Of a stretch of DNA of 64,000 nucleotides, positions 35,881 to 48,162 are shown piece by piece. Below the pieces are notes generated by a model. The model was not told the DNA's origin. It ran no database searches and was given only the letters and a program-made list of their open reading frames with translations. Source of the DNA: Mytilus trossulus (Eukaryota; Mollusca; Bivalvia; Mytilida; Mytilidae); contig NC_086374.1 of the NCBI RefSeq assembly GCF_036588685.1, positions 76,630,457 through 76,694,456 on the forward strand, read 5' to 3'. The position numbers were made by a program, and so were the translations under genes. Each line of letters opens with the position of its first letter. Position 1 is the stretch's first letter.

Positions 35881-36560
35881 CGAACGCTTTTTACATGATT
35901 CTCAAAGCTATTATATTTAGAATAGCATTTAAAATTTATATATGCATTGTAATTAAAATCAATACTTGTAGCTGTTTTGCCGATACCAGCATAATAGATA
36001 ATAAGCTATTTTCCAGCTCATATTCAAATAACTAAATTAAAGTCGGCTATTTTATAGGCAACGGAAATATTTCTGAACTTAGACAGAAGCTCCTACCAAT
36101 CAAAATATAGTGTTTTGATTTAAGTTCAGCCTGAGAGTTCATGTTTACGGCAAACGAAGGCGAGACATTGTGTTCCGCGAAACCCTTAACTAATTTTATT
36201 TCATACAGTTAAAAATCTAAATTTTATTTTTATGCATACAATGTCCGACGCACTATATCTATAGACAGTGACTGGTTCTACAAATTATTTCAACTACATG
36301 TTTGATATAATTGATTGCAATAAATGAATGATCTATGTTGGGTTTTTTTCATGTTATATAATTTTTCACTTTGACGGTTTATATGTATATATCTAAAAAA
36401 TAAGTAAGCTGTTTTCGATCGTATACACTACAAGCATAGCAGAAATTATTTGATTCTTTCATGTTAACAAGCACTGCAAATTTTTGTAGTTCTGTACCGT
36501 GATATATACTTATCAACAGGACATATTAGGTTAATTTCACCAATAAATAAGTAGTTGAAA
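35881..36560. other. intergenic
   Basis: AT-rich DNA without a gene or repeat that I recognise. Confidence 0.3.
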
Positions 36561-36569
36561 CATTATTTA

Positions 36570-36800
36570 GAACGTGTTTTTGTGGACTTTAGCGGAACTT
36601 GTTATTGTGGACTTTACAGAGTTTTTTTGTGGACTTTAGCGGAGGTCATTTTGTGGCCTTTAGCGGAAATTTTGTGGACCTTAGCGGAAATTTTGTGGAC
36701 TTTAACGGCGTTGTGGACTTTAGCGGAAATTTGTTGTGGACTTTAGCGGTGTTGTGGACTTTAGAGGAATTGTGGACTTTAACGGTGCCACAATGCATGA
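36570..36800 (+). repeat. minisatellite 'ttgtggactttagcgga'
   Basis: About ten units of 16-24 bp with a core GTGGACTTTAGCGG, ending 'ggactttaacggtgccaca', a stretch also present near 7,728-7,746. Plus-strand frames translate it as WTLAE repeats and are not genes. Confidence 0.8.
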
Positions 36801-36829
36801 AACTTTTGCCACTGGACGTTTAAACAACC

Positions 36830-37480
36830 ACTGAATAAATCTCCTTATCAAATTAGACCTGCATTTTAAAAAACCATGGGATATCTATTACCGTTTGGCT
36901 TCAAATTGGAGTTAAAAATTGCATTTTCCCAAAGAGTTTTAAGTAAAACCCCGAGAATCTCACCTCCTAGAAATTTGAAGTTTCAGGATGTTTGGAAATA
37001 TGTATGAATTTTCTTACATACTTGAAATTATATATAAGGAACAAACAACAGACATGAATTGTGTCAGTTATATTGTTTAATTAATTTTTACTGAGAGAAG
37101 AATTTGAGTTGAATTTTACAGTGCAATCATTTTGTGTCCGTCGTTGTCTTGTATACATATCAATTGGTGTATCCACTATTTGCTGTTCGTAATCTGTTGT
37201 TTATGGCACTCAGGCCTCGCGATCGGTGTCCAAATTTAAGCCCCCACTTAGGAAAATTAATGATCCTTTATAGGGGAGGGGCTATTTTTCTCGATGCAAA
37301 CATTATTTTCCTTCCTGAAATAAAAAAACAGCTTAACATTTTTTTTATATTTTTTCATTTAATCATAAACCGATGCATATTAAATGATATTTGAAAAATT
37401 TAAAACATATTTTTATGTGAAATATGTCTAAATGTCAGGGTAATTTTCTTATCCAAATAATTATTTTTTCATTTCTTAAG
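36830..37480. other. intergenic
   Basis: No gene or named repeat seen. Confidence 0.3.
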
Positions 37481-37805
37481 GTGGTAGTGTTATCAGTTAT
37501 GTAATTTGACACGTGTCCTATAGTTCAGTGATTTTCGAAAAAAATAACGAAAACCGGCACAGGCATTGTTCTATTATCATTTGTGATCTTTTATTGATTA
37601 AATTTGAATATATGCATTAAATATCAATATCTATTTAGATAAGAAATGTGTTAACATTGTACAGCACCCCTTTTAGTCCTTAGTACGATATTATAACTCA
37701 TTACTGAACTTAGAAGTCCTTAGTCGTGTTTAGACGCACCATTTTCTGCTCTTTGGTCGGATTGTTGTCTCTTTGACACATTCTCCATTTCAATCCTCCA
37801 TTTTA
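37481..37805 (+). repeat. diverged direct repeat, copy A
   Basis: Shares an ordered set of blocks with 40,775-41,085: 'gacacgtgtc', 'gattttcg', 'aaaaccggcac', 'cattaaatatca', 'tagtccttagta', 'tgtttagacg'. Copy A ends in 'ttggtcggattgttgtctc', a phrase frequent in mussel repeats. The family is unnamed to me. Confidence 0.5.
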
Positions 37806-38716
37806 TTCAATTAGTTGTGCTTTTCTTTATCTCTCTGTGTGATGTTTTTACACACAAAAACAATTCGCAGAATTATTCTAAAAACTTTTTGCATGACATT
37901 GAAATAGTATTTTATTATCAGTCTTATCACATATTTTATTACCTTAATAAAAGTTTCCTATATAATGATTTTTGACAGAAACGTTCTAACTTAATAATTA
38001 AAGAATTCGTTCTTTTTGACACATTTAAAATTGCTGCCGTAAATGTTATTTTGCGCGACGTCAAACTGTGAAATATCGGGAAAAGATGCATTTTTCTTTC
38101 GAGATTTAACAATTAGCTTGAAGGGAAACTCCGCAAAAAAAAATCAAAAAATGATATTATGTGCATTCTGTATAAAATGATCAAATTCATTGATATTAAA
38201 TTTTATTCTGCTAGACAAGAGATCACCATCGATTTTAAAATTAGAGTATCAATTCTCTGCGTGCCGCCTGAATTTGATCATCTTTTACCATCTTTTCCGT
38301 TTTTAGCCACGATATATGTCTATGAACCACAAAAGACCAAAACAGTAACTTATGTAGTCGTAATTGCGAGTGGATATCTTGTCAATCGTACGGTTGTATT
38401 ATCCGACTTACTAATTTGAAACGGAAAACGTTTTTTTTTGTAAGTAACCAAGGTCTGCATGTCGTTTTTAACTGTTTATATGAGAATTGGTTAAAAGGTC
38501 ATAGTTCAAAGTCATAAATGATCATAAATCCGTGAAAATTGTTTTTCGAAAATCTAATTTGTTCATAATTTTTTTATGTAATAAACTTATTTTAATAAAT
38601 TAGGACCTTCCCTTGTCTGATCACCTGCATGGCTAAAGGTATTACTTCCAAAGGTATTGTGAGGTGACACGTTCAGGTATTCAAGCGATTTCCTGTCGCG
38701 TGTATAATACATCTCT
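37806..38716. other. intergenic
   Basis: An 86-codon plus-strand frame at 38,159-38,419 has no recognised domain. No other feature seen. Confidence 0.3.
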
Positions 38717-39680
38717 CTCATACATCGGCAATGGACATTTGAGCGCATTGACAGGACATTTGAGCGAAAAAAAAGGACGTTTGAGCGCCAAAGTATAGGA
38801 CATTTGAGCGCCTAAATTTTAGGACATTTGAGCGAAAATAAGAATAAGCGTAGGACATTTGAGCGAAAACAAGTCTTGGATAGAGAATTGTCTTATTGGC
38901 AATCATACCACATTTTCTTACGAATATAGATCATTAAATGAGCTAAATTAAACCAACAAAAAGATTAAAACATATTTTAATTGTAAAAAACAAAGCACTA
39001 AAAACAAAGCACAGTCATAAAACAGGAGTTTACCAACAAAAAGATTAAAACATCTTTTAATTGTAAACAAAGCACTAAAAACAAAGCACTGTCATAAAAC
39101 ATAAAACTCGGCAACGGCATTATTTACAAGTCTGTTCGGGCTTGGAACTTATATCCCAGGCTTCTGACATAAAAATCCCTCGTAATTTCCTGCTGGCAGT
39201 ATTTCGAATGCAAATCCCGGAGATTCTGTTCCTTCTCCTTTTCTGTTCGGCTCTGCGGTGCATCAATGTTCAAACTCCGAATTTTTATGTAAGTCACAGA
39301 TTGCATTTCACTTAATAGATATATATATAAGAATTTTAGAACAAAGAAAATTTGCATAGCCAATGAATTATAGTAGAATTGATTGGTAAATAGAGATCAA
39401 CTTAGGATTTCACTTACATAAACCAGCCAGAACCGGTCGAATTACTCGGGTGTGAAATAAAATAAAAAATATTTATAACTAAATCTTACTTTTTTTTCTT
39501 ACTTTTAAAAAAAAATCTTAATTCGTGTAAAATTATCAGGGAAAATTTCGCTCAAATGTCCTGTCTGAAAACTCAGGTAAGGTTAATATCCCGGCGCTCA
39601 AATGTCCTATGAAGTCGGCGCTCAAATGACCCTATGTGCTTTTTTCTTTTTCGCTCAAATGTCCTATGCCCCTCATACAT
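38717..39680. mobile_element. non-autonomous element with GGACATTTGAGCG subterminal repeats, 9-bp duplication
   Basis: The element (38,726-39,671, 946 bp) is flanked by identical CTCATACAT copies (38,717-25 and 39,672-80). Its imperfect ends both lead into GGACATTTGAGCG, and that motif recurs about six times at the left end (38,739-38,875) and four times, inverted, at the right end (39,546-39,668). The middle has a direct duplication of 'accaacaaaaagattaaaac' (38,953 and 39,032). A 9-bp duplication is seen with Mutator- and Merlin-type elements; the superfamily is not established. No transposase ORF. Confidence 0.75.
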
Positions 39681-40774
39681 TGCGTGTCCGATAGTGAAAT
39701 ACATTTGTATACTAGTCAATATTACTAAAACTCATACGCTTGTTTATAAATAACATTTCTGGTGTAAAGAATATTATTTATAAAAATCTAAATAATTAAA
39801 AAGAAAAGATTTGATAAAATAAAAATCTGTTTACACATTTTTTTCCAAGGGTAAATTTGGGAAAATGTAAGTACTCGTCTCGTTGTCAAAAGTGAAGGAC
39901 AGTTTGAAACATAAAAGAAATATTGATTTAACAAAAATATACGCACTTGTCAACCATTCGCTTATACGCCTAGATAGAACGTTACGGAACTATAGATAGT
40001 TGCAATTAAAAATTACATACCGGCATTTTTACATTGAACATAAGAAAGAAACATACATTTTGTTTAATTTGGGTTAAACGTTTTGTAAATGGACTAGTTA
40101 GTCCTCGAATGACAACAGTATGTTATCATGGGATATCGATGGACTTTTGTATACCAAAAGAAGAAAAAGAGAACCATTTTAAATTAAATACAGGTTGATA
40201 TTTAATTTGCTTTGGTTCATCGAAGTTATGAACATAGTAAATTCACAGATTTCTGTTTCAGTAAGATTGCTCTCGAACAAAGGAAGGAATTCGTCATCAC
40301 GGGATTTATTTTCTTTCTTGCTATTCAATAACAGAAAAAAGAAAAAAACTGCTTGTCCGCTAAATAGGGGTATTCTTGCCATATAAAAGACTTATACTAC
40401 GCTTAACATAGTTGTTTCTTATGATGGTTTTCGAAATTTACGGTTTTTATTGAAACCATTTGTATATGCACGCATCTTTGTCGGAATTAAAATAAAAACA
40501 AAACACTTATAAATATATATATTCCTTTTGTCTTCGTATATCTTACACAAACATTTTAACAAGCTGACCAAACACTTACTTACATGTTAGCGCACATCAA
40601 AGTCGTGCTCATATGGCAAACAATTTTGTTGGGAAAGAAATAAAACAAAAGCAAAATTATTTGTCCTTTTTATCATTTTAAATAAGAACAACACATTTAA
40701 TTATAAATATTTGAAGCATAAATATTTTTGATACAATTGTTTTAAATTACTTAAAATAAAAAGATCGTGATTGT
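39681..40774. other. intergenic
   Basis: AT-rich. Short open frames around 40,180-40,386 on both strands are unsupported. No gene seen. Confidence 0.3.
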
Positions 40775-41085
40775 TTAATCAGTTGCTTTGTTATTTGGCA
40801 CGTGTCAATTGGTTCATTGATTTTCGGCATATCAAAGAAAAACCGGCACGTGTCTAAATAATGTTGAATATTTCGTTTATTTACGAATATTTTTCTGTAA
40901 AATTTGAAATTTATACATTAAATATCATTCTCTAACATGATTTATCAAATTAATGCATATAACAGCGCTCCTTCTAGTCCTTAGTAGCCAGGGACGTATA
41001 TAAATAAGTCCTTGTTAGTAGCATAGTCACGGCCTTAGTGCACTAAGGACTTCTTAGCAGTGTTTAGACGTACTGCAAAAAATCG
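40775..41085 (+). repeat. diverged direct repeat, copy B
   Basis: Second member of the pair described at 37,481-37,805. It includes 'cagggacgtatataaataag', a phrase also found in the hairpin at 46,759-46,893. Confidence 0.5.
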
Positions 41086-41089
41086 TCAT

Positions 41090-41890
41090 TCTTTACATGT
41101 AATAATCATAGAAGGTTAACAACTACATGTAGTCTGTTTCCCGGCCGTTATTGAAATTCTTGACAATACCTTAATATTTGTATATTCCGAAGGCATACTG
41201 AATATTTTACGGAGGGGATCAACCTAGTTAACAACATACTATTGTGAATTATTTTTTCGGGTAATAATCTTTTAAGACATACATTAAAAACGGTGTCATT
41301 GATAGGCAACCATTTACACAATGAAAAATGAATGCGTGAAAGTGTTCCATATTTATTCCATTCAAATAAAGACTTGTTATGGTAATACCATATTTTAAAC
41401 TATTTTATAAAAAAAAACCACGATTATATCTTAACCTGTAAATTCAATTTCAAGTTTTAAAAGTTCCTCAATTGAAAATCCTTCTTAAGGAATATGATGA
41501 TACATGATATATGCCTTCATATAATGTTTATTTTTATTCAATTTTTCACAAAACATATTAAGCTTAGTTTAAATGAAATTCAGAACAGAGATTTCAAACA
41601 CTTTTGAAGAAGATATACATATTCGTGTTAATTCACCTCAGTTTAATTTGTTAATTCAAGTTTGACATTTAACATTTTCATCCGCAATCCACATTTACCC
41701 GACAATCTTGTTTATTGTATTTTCTCAATGGAATAACATTACGTGCATGTGACCATAAGAAATTAAGACAAAATATTTACCAAAACTTAAATATTTGAAA
41801 ATATCTTAGAAGCATATGAATTGGCCAAATAAGCGAAGAATTATAATCTAGCATAGTTCAACCAAGGATTTGTATAGTTTCTTGAAATAA
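41090..41890. other. intergenic
   Basis: No gene or named repeat seen. Confidence 0.3.
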
Positions 41891-41899
41891 AATATTGAT

Positions 41900-42225
41900 G
41901 GTGTTTTGGCGACTAAACCAGCAACATTGCCGTTATTAAATAAAATATAAAACTTTCGCCATCTGATAATGATAGGTTGAAATGTTCATTAAAATGTATA
42001 ATATTTGTCTTAAAACTACATATAATGGGCATTTTAGAATGACATGAAGTTCATCTTCAATAGTAGAGCTACAACACATGTCATCTCGTGGACTCTTTCA
42101 TACTTTCCAGTTTCATTTTTTAGTGGAGCTACCCCGCATCTAAATTTTGCAAAAGCACTTTTGTCTTTAATTGACAGAATATTTTTAACAAATAACAGTT
42201 GGCCAACAGTATGTTTTGAAGTCAA
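41900..42225 (-). pseudogene. LINE ORF2 C-terminal fragment
   Basis: On the minus strand, KSAFAKFRCGVAPLKNETGKYERV is followed, after a frame change, by CCSSTIEDELHVILKCPLY and then RQILYILMNISTYHYQM. This order (helix, 'FRxG..PLxIExGRY', Cys/His motif, then a 'LYxxI.NI' helix) is the end of LINE reverse transcriptases common in molluscs. It is a 5'-truncated, decayed copy. Confidence 0.65.
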
Positions 42226-42308
42226 TTTCGCTCAGTAGAATAGAAATTACAATTTCAACTCTTCTGTCGTAGAAATGTCAATATCATGTTATTGTTTGTA
42301 CGTACAAC

Positions 42309-42468
42309 ATGTATCCGTATATAAAAATGTGTAGTCCCAGCCAAGATTCACTGAATAACCTCGAAATATTTACAGAGGATAAAATATTTACACAAAAAGT
42401 CATGAATCTGTATGAACGTGAAAAACAGATGATGTTAATTAAGTGTTTACAAGAAAGTACATATGACT
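42309..42468 (+). CDS. candidate exon of unknown gene
   Basis: An open frame from ATG at 42,309 encodes about 53 polar residues (SPSQDSLNNLEIFTEDKI, then LYEREKQMMLIKCLQEST) and ends at a strong donor, GACT|GTAAGTTTT, in phase 1. The composition looks like real protein, but I recognise no domain. It could be a first exon. It ends in the phase needed by the exon at 51,308, so linkage to that gene is possible but unproven. Confidence 0.35.
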
Positions 42469-42634
42469 GTAAGTTTTATTTAAAGTCGGAAAAAATATAT
42501 ATACTTAAACCGTGAGAAAAAATATAAGCTTTGGTGAGCTCTATAACCGACTATCATATAGAAACCGCAATGTATGAATGTTACACAATTAGAGATGAAC
42601 CTTTGACAAATGCACATTATCTGATATACACAAT

Positions 42635-42935
42635 TATACACGATTGCCGAACGCACGAAACACGGTTAAGAATGAATGAATGATGAACGCACGATACACG
42701 CACGATACACGGTTGAGAATGAATGATTGATGAGCGCACGATACACGCACGATACACGATTAAGAATACACGATGCACGCACGTTACACGGAAAATACAC
42801 GGAGCGATGAATGATGAACGCACGATTGGTACACGCACGACACACGCACGATGCACGCACGCAACACGCACGATACACGATGAACGCACGGAATAATGGT
42901 CAGTTTGAATTTTAGAAGGTCTGTATATGAGTGCC
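42635..42935 (-). repeat. minisatellite of 'cacgatacacg' units, inverted partner
   Basis: Same units as 35,616-35,880. It ends in the inverse of the flank seen there ('gtcagtttgaattttagaag'), then runs into 'gtgccaatgagacaactctc', the start of the common mussel repeat. Long minus-strand frames here are repeat artefacts. Confidence 0.8.
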
Positions 42936-43815
42936 AATGAGACAACTCTCCTTCCAAATATTCAAGTGATGTACTTTTTAAGGCACGAAACCCATGCATT
43001 CATCAGTTTGATAATGGTGTACTATGATTAAACTTTATTTAAATAAGTATCGCATATTTGTATATGTTGTTGTTCGTCTCTTATTCACGTTCATTATATA
43101 TTCATGGTGCCGACAATCTAATGAATGCATAGACAATTTGGATTGAGACACAGTGTTTTGTCCTGATGAACTATTCATTTCATTGTTAACTGTAATTAGG
43201 AAATTAAATTTAAATTTTGATTTTATTTGAAGAGATAGGGAGCAGACTTATTTTATTAGAACATTTCTTATTTATTACATAACATTTATCTGATTCTTCT
43301 CTGCTGTCCAGTAGATTTCTAACTGCGTTTTTTTTTATAAACAGCTGCGCCATGAGCGCATGCTACGCCTGTAGCGTTTTCAAAGAATAAAATTCATTCT
43401 CTTATGGTTGTGGCTTATTATTCTATATCTTGCATGAATATCCATTTCGTGTAGCACACTGCACAGAGTCTGATCCTAAAAAGTGATACGCAAAATCTTT
43501 GATTTGCTTATCCAGGATCATTAGATGATATTACGGCAATGGGCTATTCGTTAGGTCATTGATGAGAATGGTATGATATCAACTCTCATTCTTATTTAAT
43601 TTATTTAATTCAAATAGAATAAACTCGCCGTATTATATTAATATTATATCCTCACTTGTTATGAAACCTATTAATAATTTTATCAATGTCATATCAAAAA
43701 TTTATGAAAAACTTAAGGGGGGTTACTTAAATCCATGTAAATCAGTCACCAAAGTTTCGTGAAAACTTATAGCACCTTTAAAATATTGTCTGAAAACTGT
43801 TAAATTAACCCTTTT
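42936..43815. other. intergenic
   Basis: AT-rich; no gene seen. Confidence 0.3.
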
Positions 43816-43817
43816 TA

Positions 43818-44135
43818 ACTCACCTGGCCAAAAAAGGGTAAAGTGAGCTTTTCCCATCACTTGGCGTTTGCTTTTACACAAATTATGTCCTCTGAATCTT
43901 CTGGACCAAGTTCAATATAGATAGAGATAACTGTAAACAACAAAAGTAGGAATTACAAGCAAGTCACCCTCACCAATACAGATAAAATTTATAAAATCCC
44001 AAAGAAAGGATACCTCAATATATATAAACATTTCTCTGAAGTTTCACGTAACAGCGTAAGTAAGTTATTTTCCGACTTGCTGATGACGGACGGACAACGG
44101 TACTGCTACCCGTATAAAAACTACCACGAAACATA
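43818..44135 (+). repeat. diverged 'aagtgagcttttcccatcac' molluscan repeat
   Basis: Starts 'actcacctggcc', then 'gtgagcttttcccatcactt' and 'tcctctgaatcttctggacc'. I recall this order as a widespread bivalve repeat. No coding capacity. Confidence 0.5.
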
Positions 44136-44337
44136 TTATTAGCTGTGACAACAAAAGAACCACGAAATGAAGTTGAAAAGATTATCAGTCCCCTGCACTA
44201 TGTTCTAAAGATTGAAAGTTTAGTAGTAATATGGTTTTGTGATTTGTTGGGAAGACATATTCTTGATTACAGTGATAAACCAGAAAAAGTCATTTTTTTC
44301 AAGTCAAGAATACCTTTTTTACCACAATTTTCTTTAA

Positions 44338-44452
44338 CCCTTTTGATGCCATAGCGACATATATGTCGTTTCAGTGTTGATGTCAAAGCGACATATACGT
44401 CGTTTTGGGGTTTGATGCTAAGGCGACATATATATATATATGTCAGTCAACA
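44338..44452 (+). repeat. three palindromic 'gcgacatatatgtcg' units
   Basis: Units of about 36 bp built on 'tttgatgc.a.GCGACATATA(T)GTCG'. The palindrome is perfect in the first unit and degenerate in the other two. Confidence 0.6.
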
Positions 44453-45555
44453 ATAGTATTATATAATAAATCAAAATTTTGCAACCTATACTACACTAAT
44501 TTAAATGATTAAAGCATTATAACATTCAGTTGGAAAGCAAGTCCTTGAAAACGTCCGTTGTCGTCAAGCTTGATCAGCAACAATAGCAGGGGGGATTAAT
44601 TAGATGGCCCTAAAGTCGTCCGTAGCGTCAAAAAGTCCGCCAAAGATTGACGTTTAAAGTATTTTTTGCAACTTGTCATGCTTTTATTATAATTGAATTT
44701 GAAAATTTGTAGGTTTTATGACCAATATAATTTCTTTACGTACGACATACATACATTTAAAAAAATAGCTTGTTATTGCTTTTCCTTTATCCTGTCCGTT
44801 GTTCGCCAAAAAATATTGATTTTTTCCTAATTTGACGTTTGCGTATCTAAATACAGAAAAGAACGGTTATAATCTTAAATGAAACCGGGAAACCTATTTC
44901 AAATTTCTGCACTTTTTTTTGAAGCCAACATTGTTTACTTTTATACATCAATTTTAGTGACCACCAGACATGTCAACTTGTATCTGGTTTTAGCTGCGTT
45001 TCTACTTCAAAACAGTGAAATTTAACTTCTTTTCATTGTATCTGTTTCAAAGTGCTCTAAAATACTGATTTATTAAAACATGTAAAAGACATGAATGAAA
45101 TTTTGATTTAAAGTTGTGGATTTTCACAATTCCATATGATACCTGTATTTTAAAGTAATTAAACACCCCTTTTGATCCCCTACAGAAATTGACGGTGACA
45201 CTGTTTTCTTTTTTCAACATACGTCATGTAACATCTATAACCAAATGTGTCAGGGTAATCTACATAGTAAAAATTTACACATTGGAAAAGTGAAACAACA
45301 AACAAAGATATTCTTTATTTCGTTTGAAACTAAACGTCTTGGAAAATTCTGACAGATCTGACAAATTATTGATAGCCTTCTGTACGAAGGACATTAAAAG
45401 CACAAAAAGTAGCAATAGAAAATGCAATGCAAAGAAAATTCCGTAGGAAAAAAACATATGAAAGAAAGGAAATGAAGGTCAGTTAATTATATTCAAAACA
45501 AAAAAGACTTCATATTGAATGCCTACGAAAAAATGTATTACTCTTGTGTAGTTTC
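44453..45555. other. intergenic
   Basis: No gene or named repeat seen. Confidence 0.3.
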
Positions 45556-45558
45556 AAA

Positions 45559-45840
45559 TCTTAGATTATGCCTCAGGTGCCTGGGGATACAGAAAAAATT
45601 CAAACAATACACAAAATTCAAACAGAACAATACAATATTTTTTTGGTATTAACCGGTTTGCGCCCACTGTCGCCCTACATGGTGATTTCGGATGGATCAC
45701 AAGCCAGTTTCAAAGATGGACAAACATGGTGAGGTATTAGAAAAGACAACGCAAGCTTGAAAGATGATCGCATATATACGAATCTCGCTTTATATGCAGA
45801 CATTTACCGTTGTACCGACATATGATTTTGCGAATTGAAG
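45559..45840 (+). pseudogene. LINE reverse transcriptase C-terminal fragment, plus strand
   Basis: The plus-strand frame reads QILDYASGAWGY, then INRFAPTVALHGDFGW and RWTNMVRY followed by TAG, then KRQRKLEDDRIYTNLALYA. The order 'LDYxSxxWGY...GxxRFAPTxAxxGDxGW...RYW' is typical of the post-polymerase region of LINE ORF2. The stop sits where Trp is usual. There is no ATG, so it is a truncated remnant. Confidence 0.7.
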
Positions 45841-45942
45841 GATATTTTCTATAAACTGAATTAAGATCATTATTTTGATTCAAAAACTGCTATTAATTTG
45901 AAAGCAACTCTAAACTATGGCACGCCGTTATTATATTTATTC

Positions 45943-46392
45943 AATTTCGAGATATCTTATTTAGTTAAATAAGATATCTTATAAACTAATTGAGATATCT
46001 TAATAACAAAATGAGATATCTTATATATTATAGATTGAGATATCTGATTTATTAAATAAGATATCTTATATATTAGATAAGATATCTTATTAAATATATA
46101 AGATATCTTATTTAAAATATAAGATATCTTATTTAAAATATAAGATATCTTATTTAAAATATAAGATATCTTATTTAAAATATAAGATATTTTATTTAAA
46201 ATATAAGATATCTTATTTAAAATATAAGATATCTTATTTAAAATATAAGATATCTCTATTGATTTATAAGATATCTTATTAACTATATAAGATATCTTTT
46301 ATATAGTTAATAATAGAGATGTCTTATTTACTTAATAAGATATCTTAAAAAATAATAGAGATATCTTATAAATTTAATAAGATATCTCTCTT
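45943..46392. repeat. palindromic array with ~21-bp period, core AAGATATCTT
   Basis: About 21 occurrences of the palindrome centred on GATATC, two of them mutated, separated mainly by 'atttaaaatat'. The middle (46,080-46,250) is regular at 21 bp. Units at the two sides have 'gagatatct' oriented inward from both ends, so the whole array is roughly symmetric. It can cruciform or form hairpins. No coding capacity. Confidence 0.85.
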
Positions 46393-46547
46393 TTCTTATT
46401 TAAGTTGAAATAAAGTATCCCTTATGGTAGAAAAAAATCCACCAATCATATAATCAATAGCAATTCAGTTCGATGTTGCAAATAATCTGGTTACCCTTGC
46501 AGTTTAAGTATTAAAAGGAACAGTCTAAAAGTTGGCGCAAATCCAAC

Positions 46548-46710
46548 ATGGCAGACCAAAGGGAAACTGACAGACTTTCTGAAGTTGTGGCCATCGGGCT
46601 AAATGCCATTGACAACACTGTCTCAACAGAGAGTAGGCCAGGGGCTATAATGGTGGAGTCGGTGTTTGACAGAACACTAAGGGCGTTTTCACGTCACCGT
46701 TCGGCACCTG
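46548..46710 (+). CDS. candidate first coding exon of a small multi-exon gene
   Basis: ATG at 46,548 in a strong context (caacATGG) opens a frame encoding MADQRETDRLSEVVAIGL, then IDNTVSTESRPG and SVFDRTLRAFSRHRSA. It reads on to TGA at 46,725 if unspliced, but a donor CCTG|GTACTG at 46,711 would end the exon in phase 1. The exon at 51,308 starts with the two bases needed. The N-terminus is helical and soluble, with no signal peptide. I recognise no domain. An intron-less 57-residue peptide is the alternative. Confidence 0.5.
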
Positions 46711-46758
46711 GTACTGATTGAATAAAGTAGTCCTCATTTTCCAGTCTCTATTTCATAG

Positions 46759-46893
46759 GCACTTGTTTCTCTCCATGGGAAGATCGACTATCCATATAAA
46801 TAGAACTATTTATATATGGATAGTCCAGGGACGTATATATAAGTCCTTGGGATAGTCGACCTTCCCATGGGCATGGATAGAAACAAGTGCTTC
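46759..46893. repeat. hairpin repeat, ~135 bp
   Basis: The arms 'gcacttgtttct..ccatgggaag..cgactatcc' and their inverse flank a loop that itself has 'ggatagtcc' and 'cagggacgtatatataag'. MITE-like. No clear target duplication. Confidence 0.6.
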
Positions 46894-46960
46894 ATTTAAC
46901 TTGTTGTGGAATGGGGATGTCTTATAATTTTGTAAAAACATTATTTATTTATAACATCAG

Positions 46961-47125
46961 GGTACCCAAATCGCCCACCCCCTTTTATTTTGTCAATGTA
47001 AATGCTGATTGGAAATTTTCTTGTGCAGATTAGTGAAAAGTTATGTGGCTTTAAAAGGCAGGAAAGAATTTTGTGCACTGAAGTCTTGTTAAGTCTATTC
47101 ACTACCTGGGCGATTTGGGTTCCCC
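46961..47125. repeat. short inverted repeat pair
   Basis: 'acccaaatcgccca' at 46,965-46,978 and its inverse near 47,106-47,119 enclose ~130 bp. Possibly a small MITE; no target duplication identified. Confidence 0.4.
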
Positions 47126-48162
47126 TCCAAAATCATGGATTCACGCCACCTTTGAGCCATTGTTGGCAAAAAATCAATAAATGTATGCACACCAAATGTA
47201 TGTGTGAAAAACACTTGTGAAGTCTGCTTGTTCCAAAATAAAAATTAACCATGATATTGCAACAGTTTCTTTGCAATCGTCCAAAACCACCCAGTAGTAA
47301 CTGTAAAGGAAAGTAAAGTAAAATAAACTGATGATTTACCACGATTTCATTTTTAAATTGAGGTAATTTTATATAAAGAAAGTGGATAGTTCTTTCCATT
47401 TTTTAATGAAACAGTCTAAAAGGTATGTTTTATCGGATAACAAAGTTCTACACATGTGTATGACATTTAATGTTTATTAAAAGTTTTCCATCGAGTATGT
47501 TTAGTTGGAAGTTGTCTTTCTATTACTGTTGAGTGATGTACGCCACCATCGATTCTTAATCAAGTTAGTACATGCACCACTAGAAGGTGAAGAATCCCCC
47601 ATGATAACTCAATATCCATTCAAAAATAATTCGTTTCGGTAAAAATAAACTAAGGAAATGAAATAAATAGTGAGTACTATTTTCTGTTAAATACAAATGT
47701 AGCTAATACATTTTTATCCAACCATTTTTTAACTCTTAAATAAGAATAGATTTTTTTGTATGATTTTAATAAAACAAGGAAATTCTTTTATAAAATTTGT
47801 ATGCTACAAAATTCATGAAATTGTAAAAAGTAAAATTTCAGTACATATTTGTTTGTGTATCTTAATGAAAGCAACTCAAATTAAAAACAAAAATTAATCA
47901 TAAAGGATTCAAATTCTATTACTGAGAGCCCTGCCGCGGGAATTAACTGTTCAACAAATATAACATTGATTATAATACAATGAAGTCATCCATCCATTCA
48001 TAGTTAGTTATTGCACAGTGAAACTATGTACATGTACTATGAAGAAGGTAAACTTCAGAAATATGATTGGTCGAGAAGTTTTTAATATGTTCTAAAGATC
48101 CAAAGATTGTAGGATTGAATCCCACAGTGTGGTTTATATATAATTGTGTAATAATCTGATAT

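Noticed and set aside
36555-36823. WTLAE repeat protein ORFs
   Set aside because: Translation of the GTGGACTTTAGCGG minisatellite in two frames.
44145-44354. 69-codon plus-strand ORF
   Set aside because: No domain and no clear splice signals; runs into palindromic repeats.
45943-46392. CRISPR-like array
   Set aside because: Same reasons: constant short linkers, eukaryotic context, no cas-like genes.
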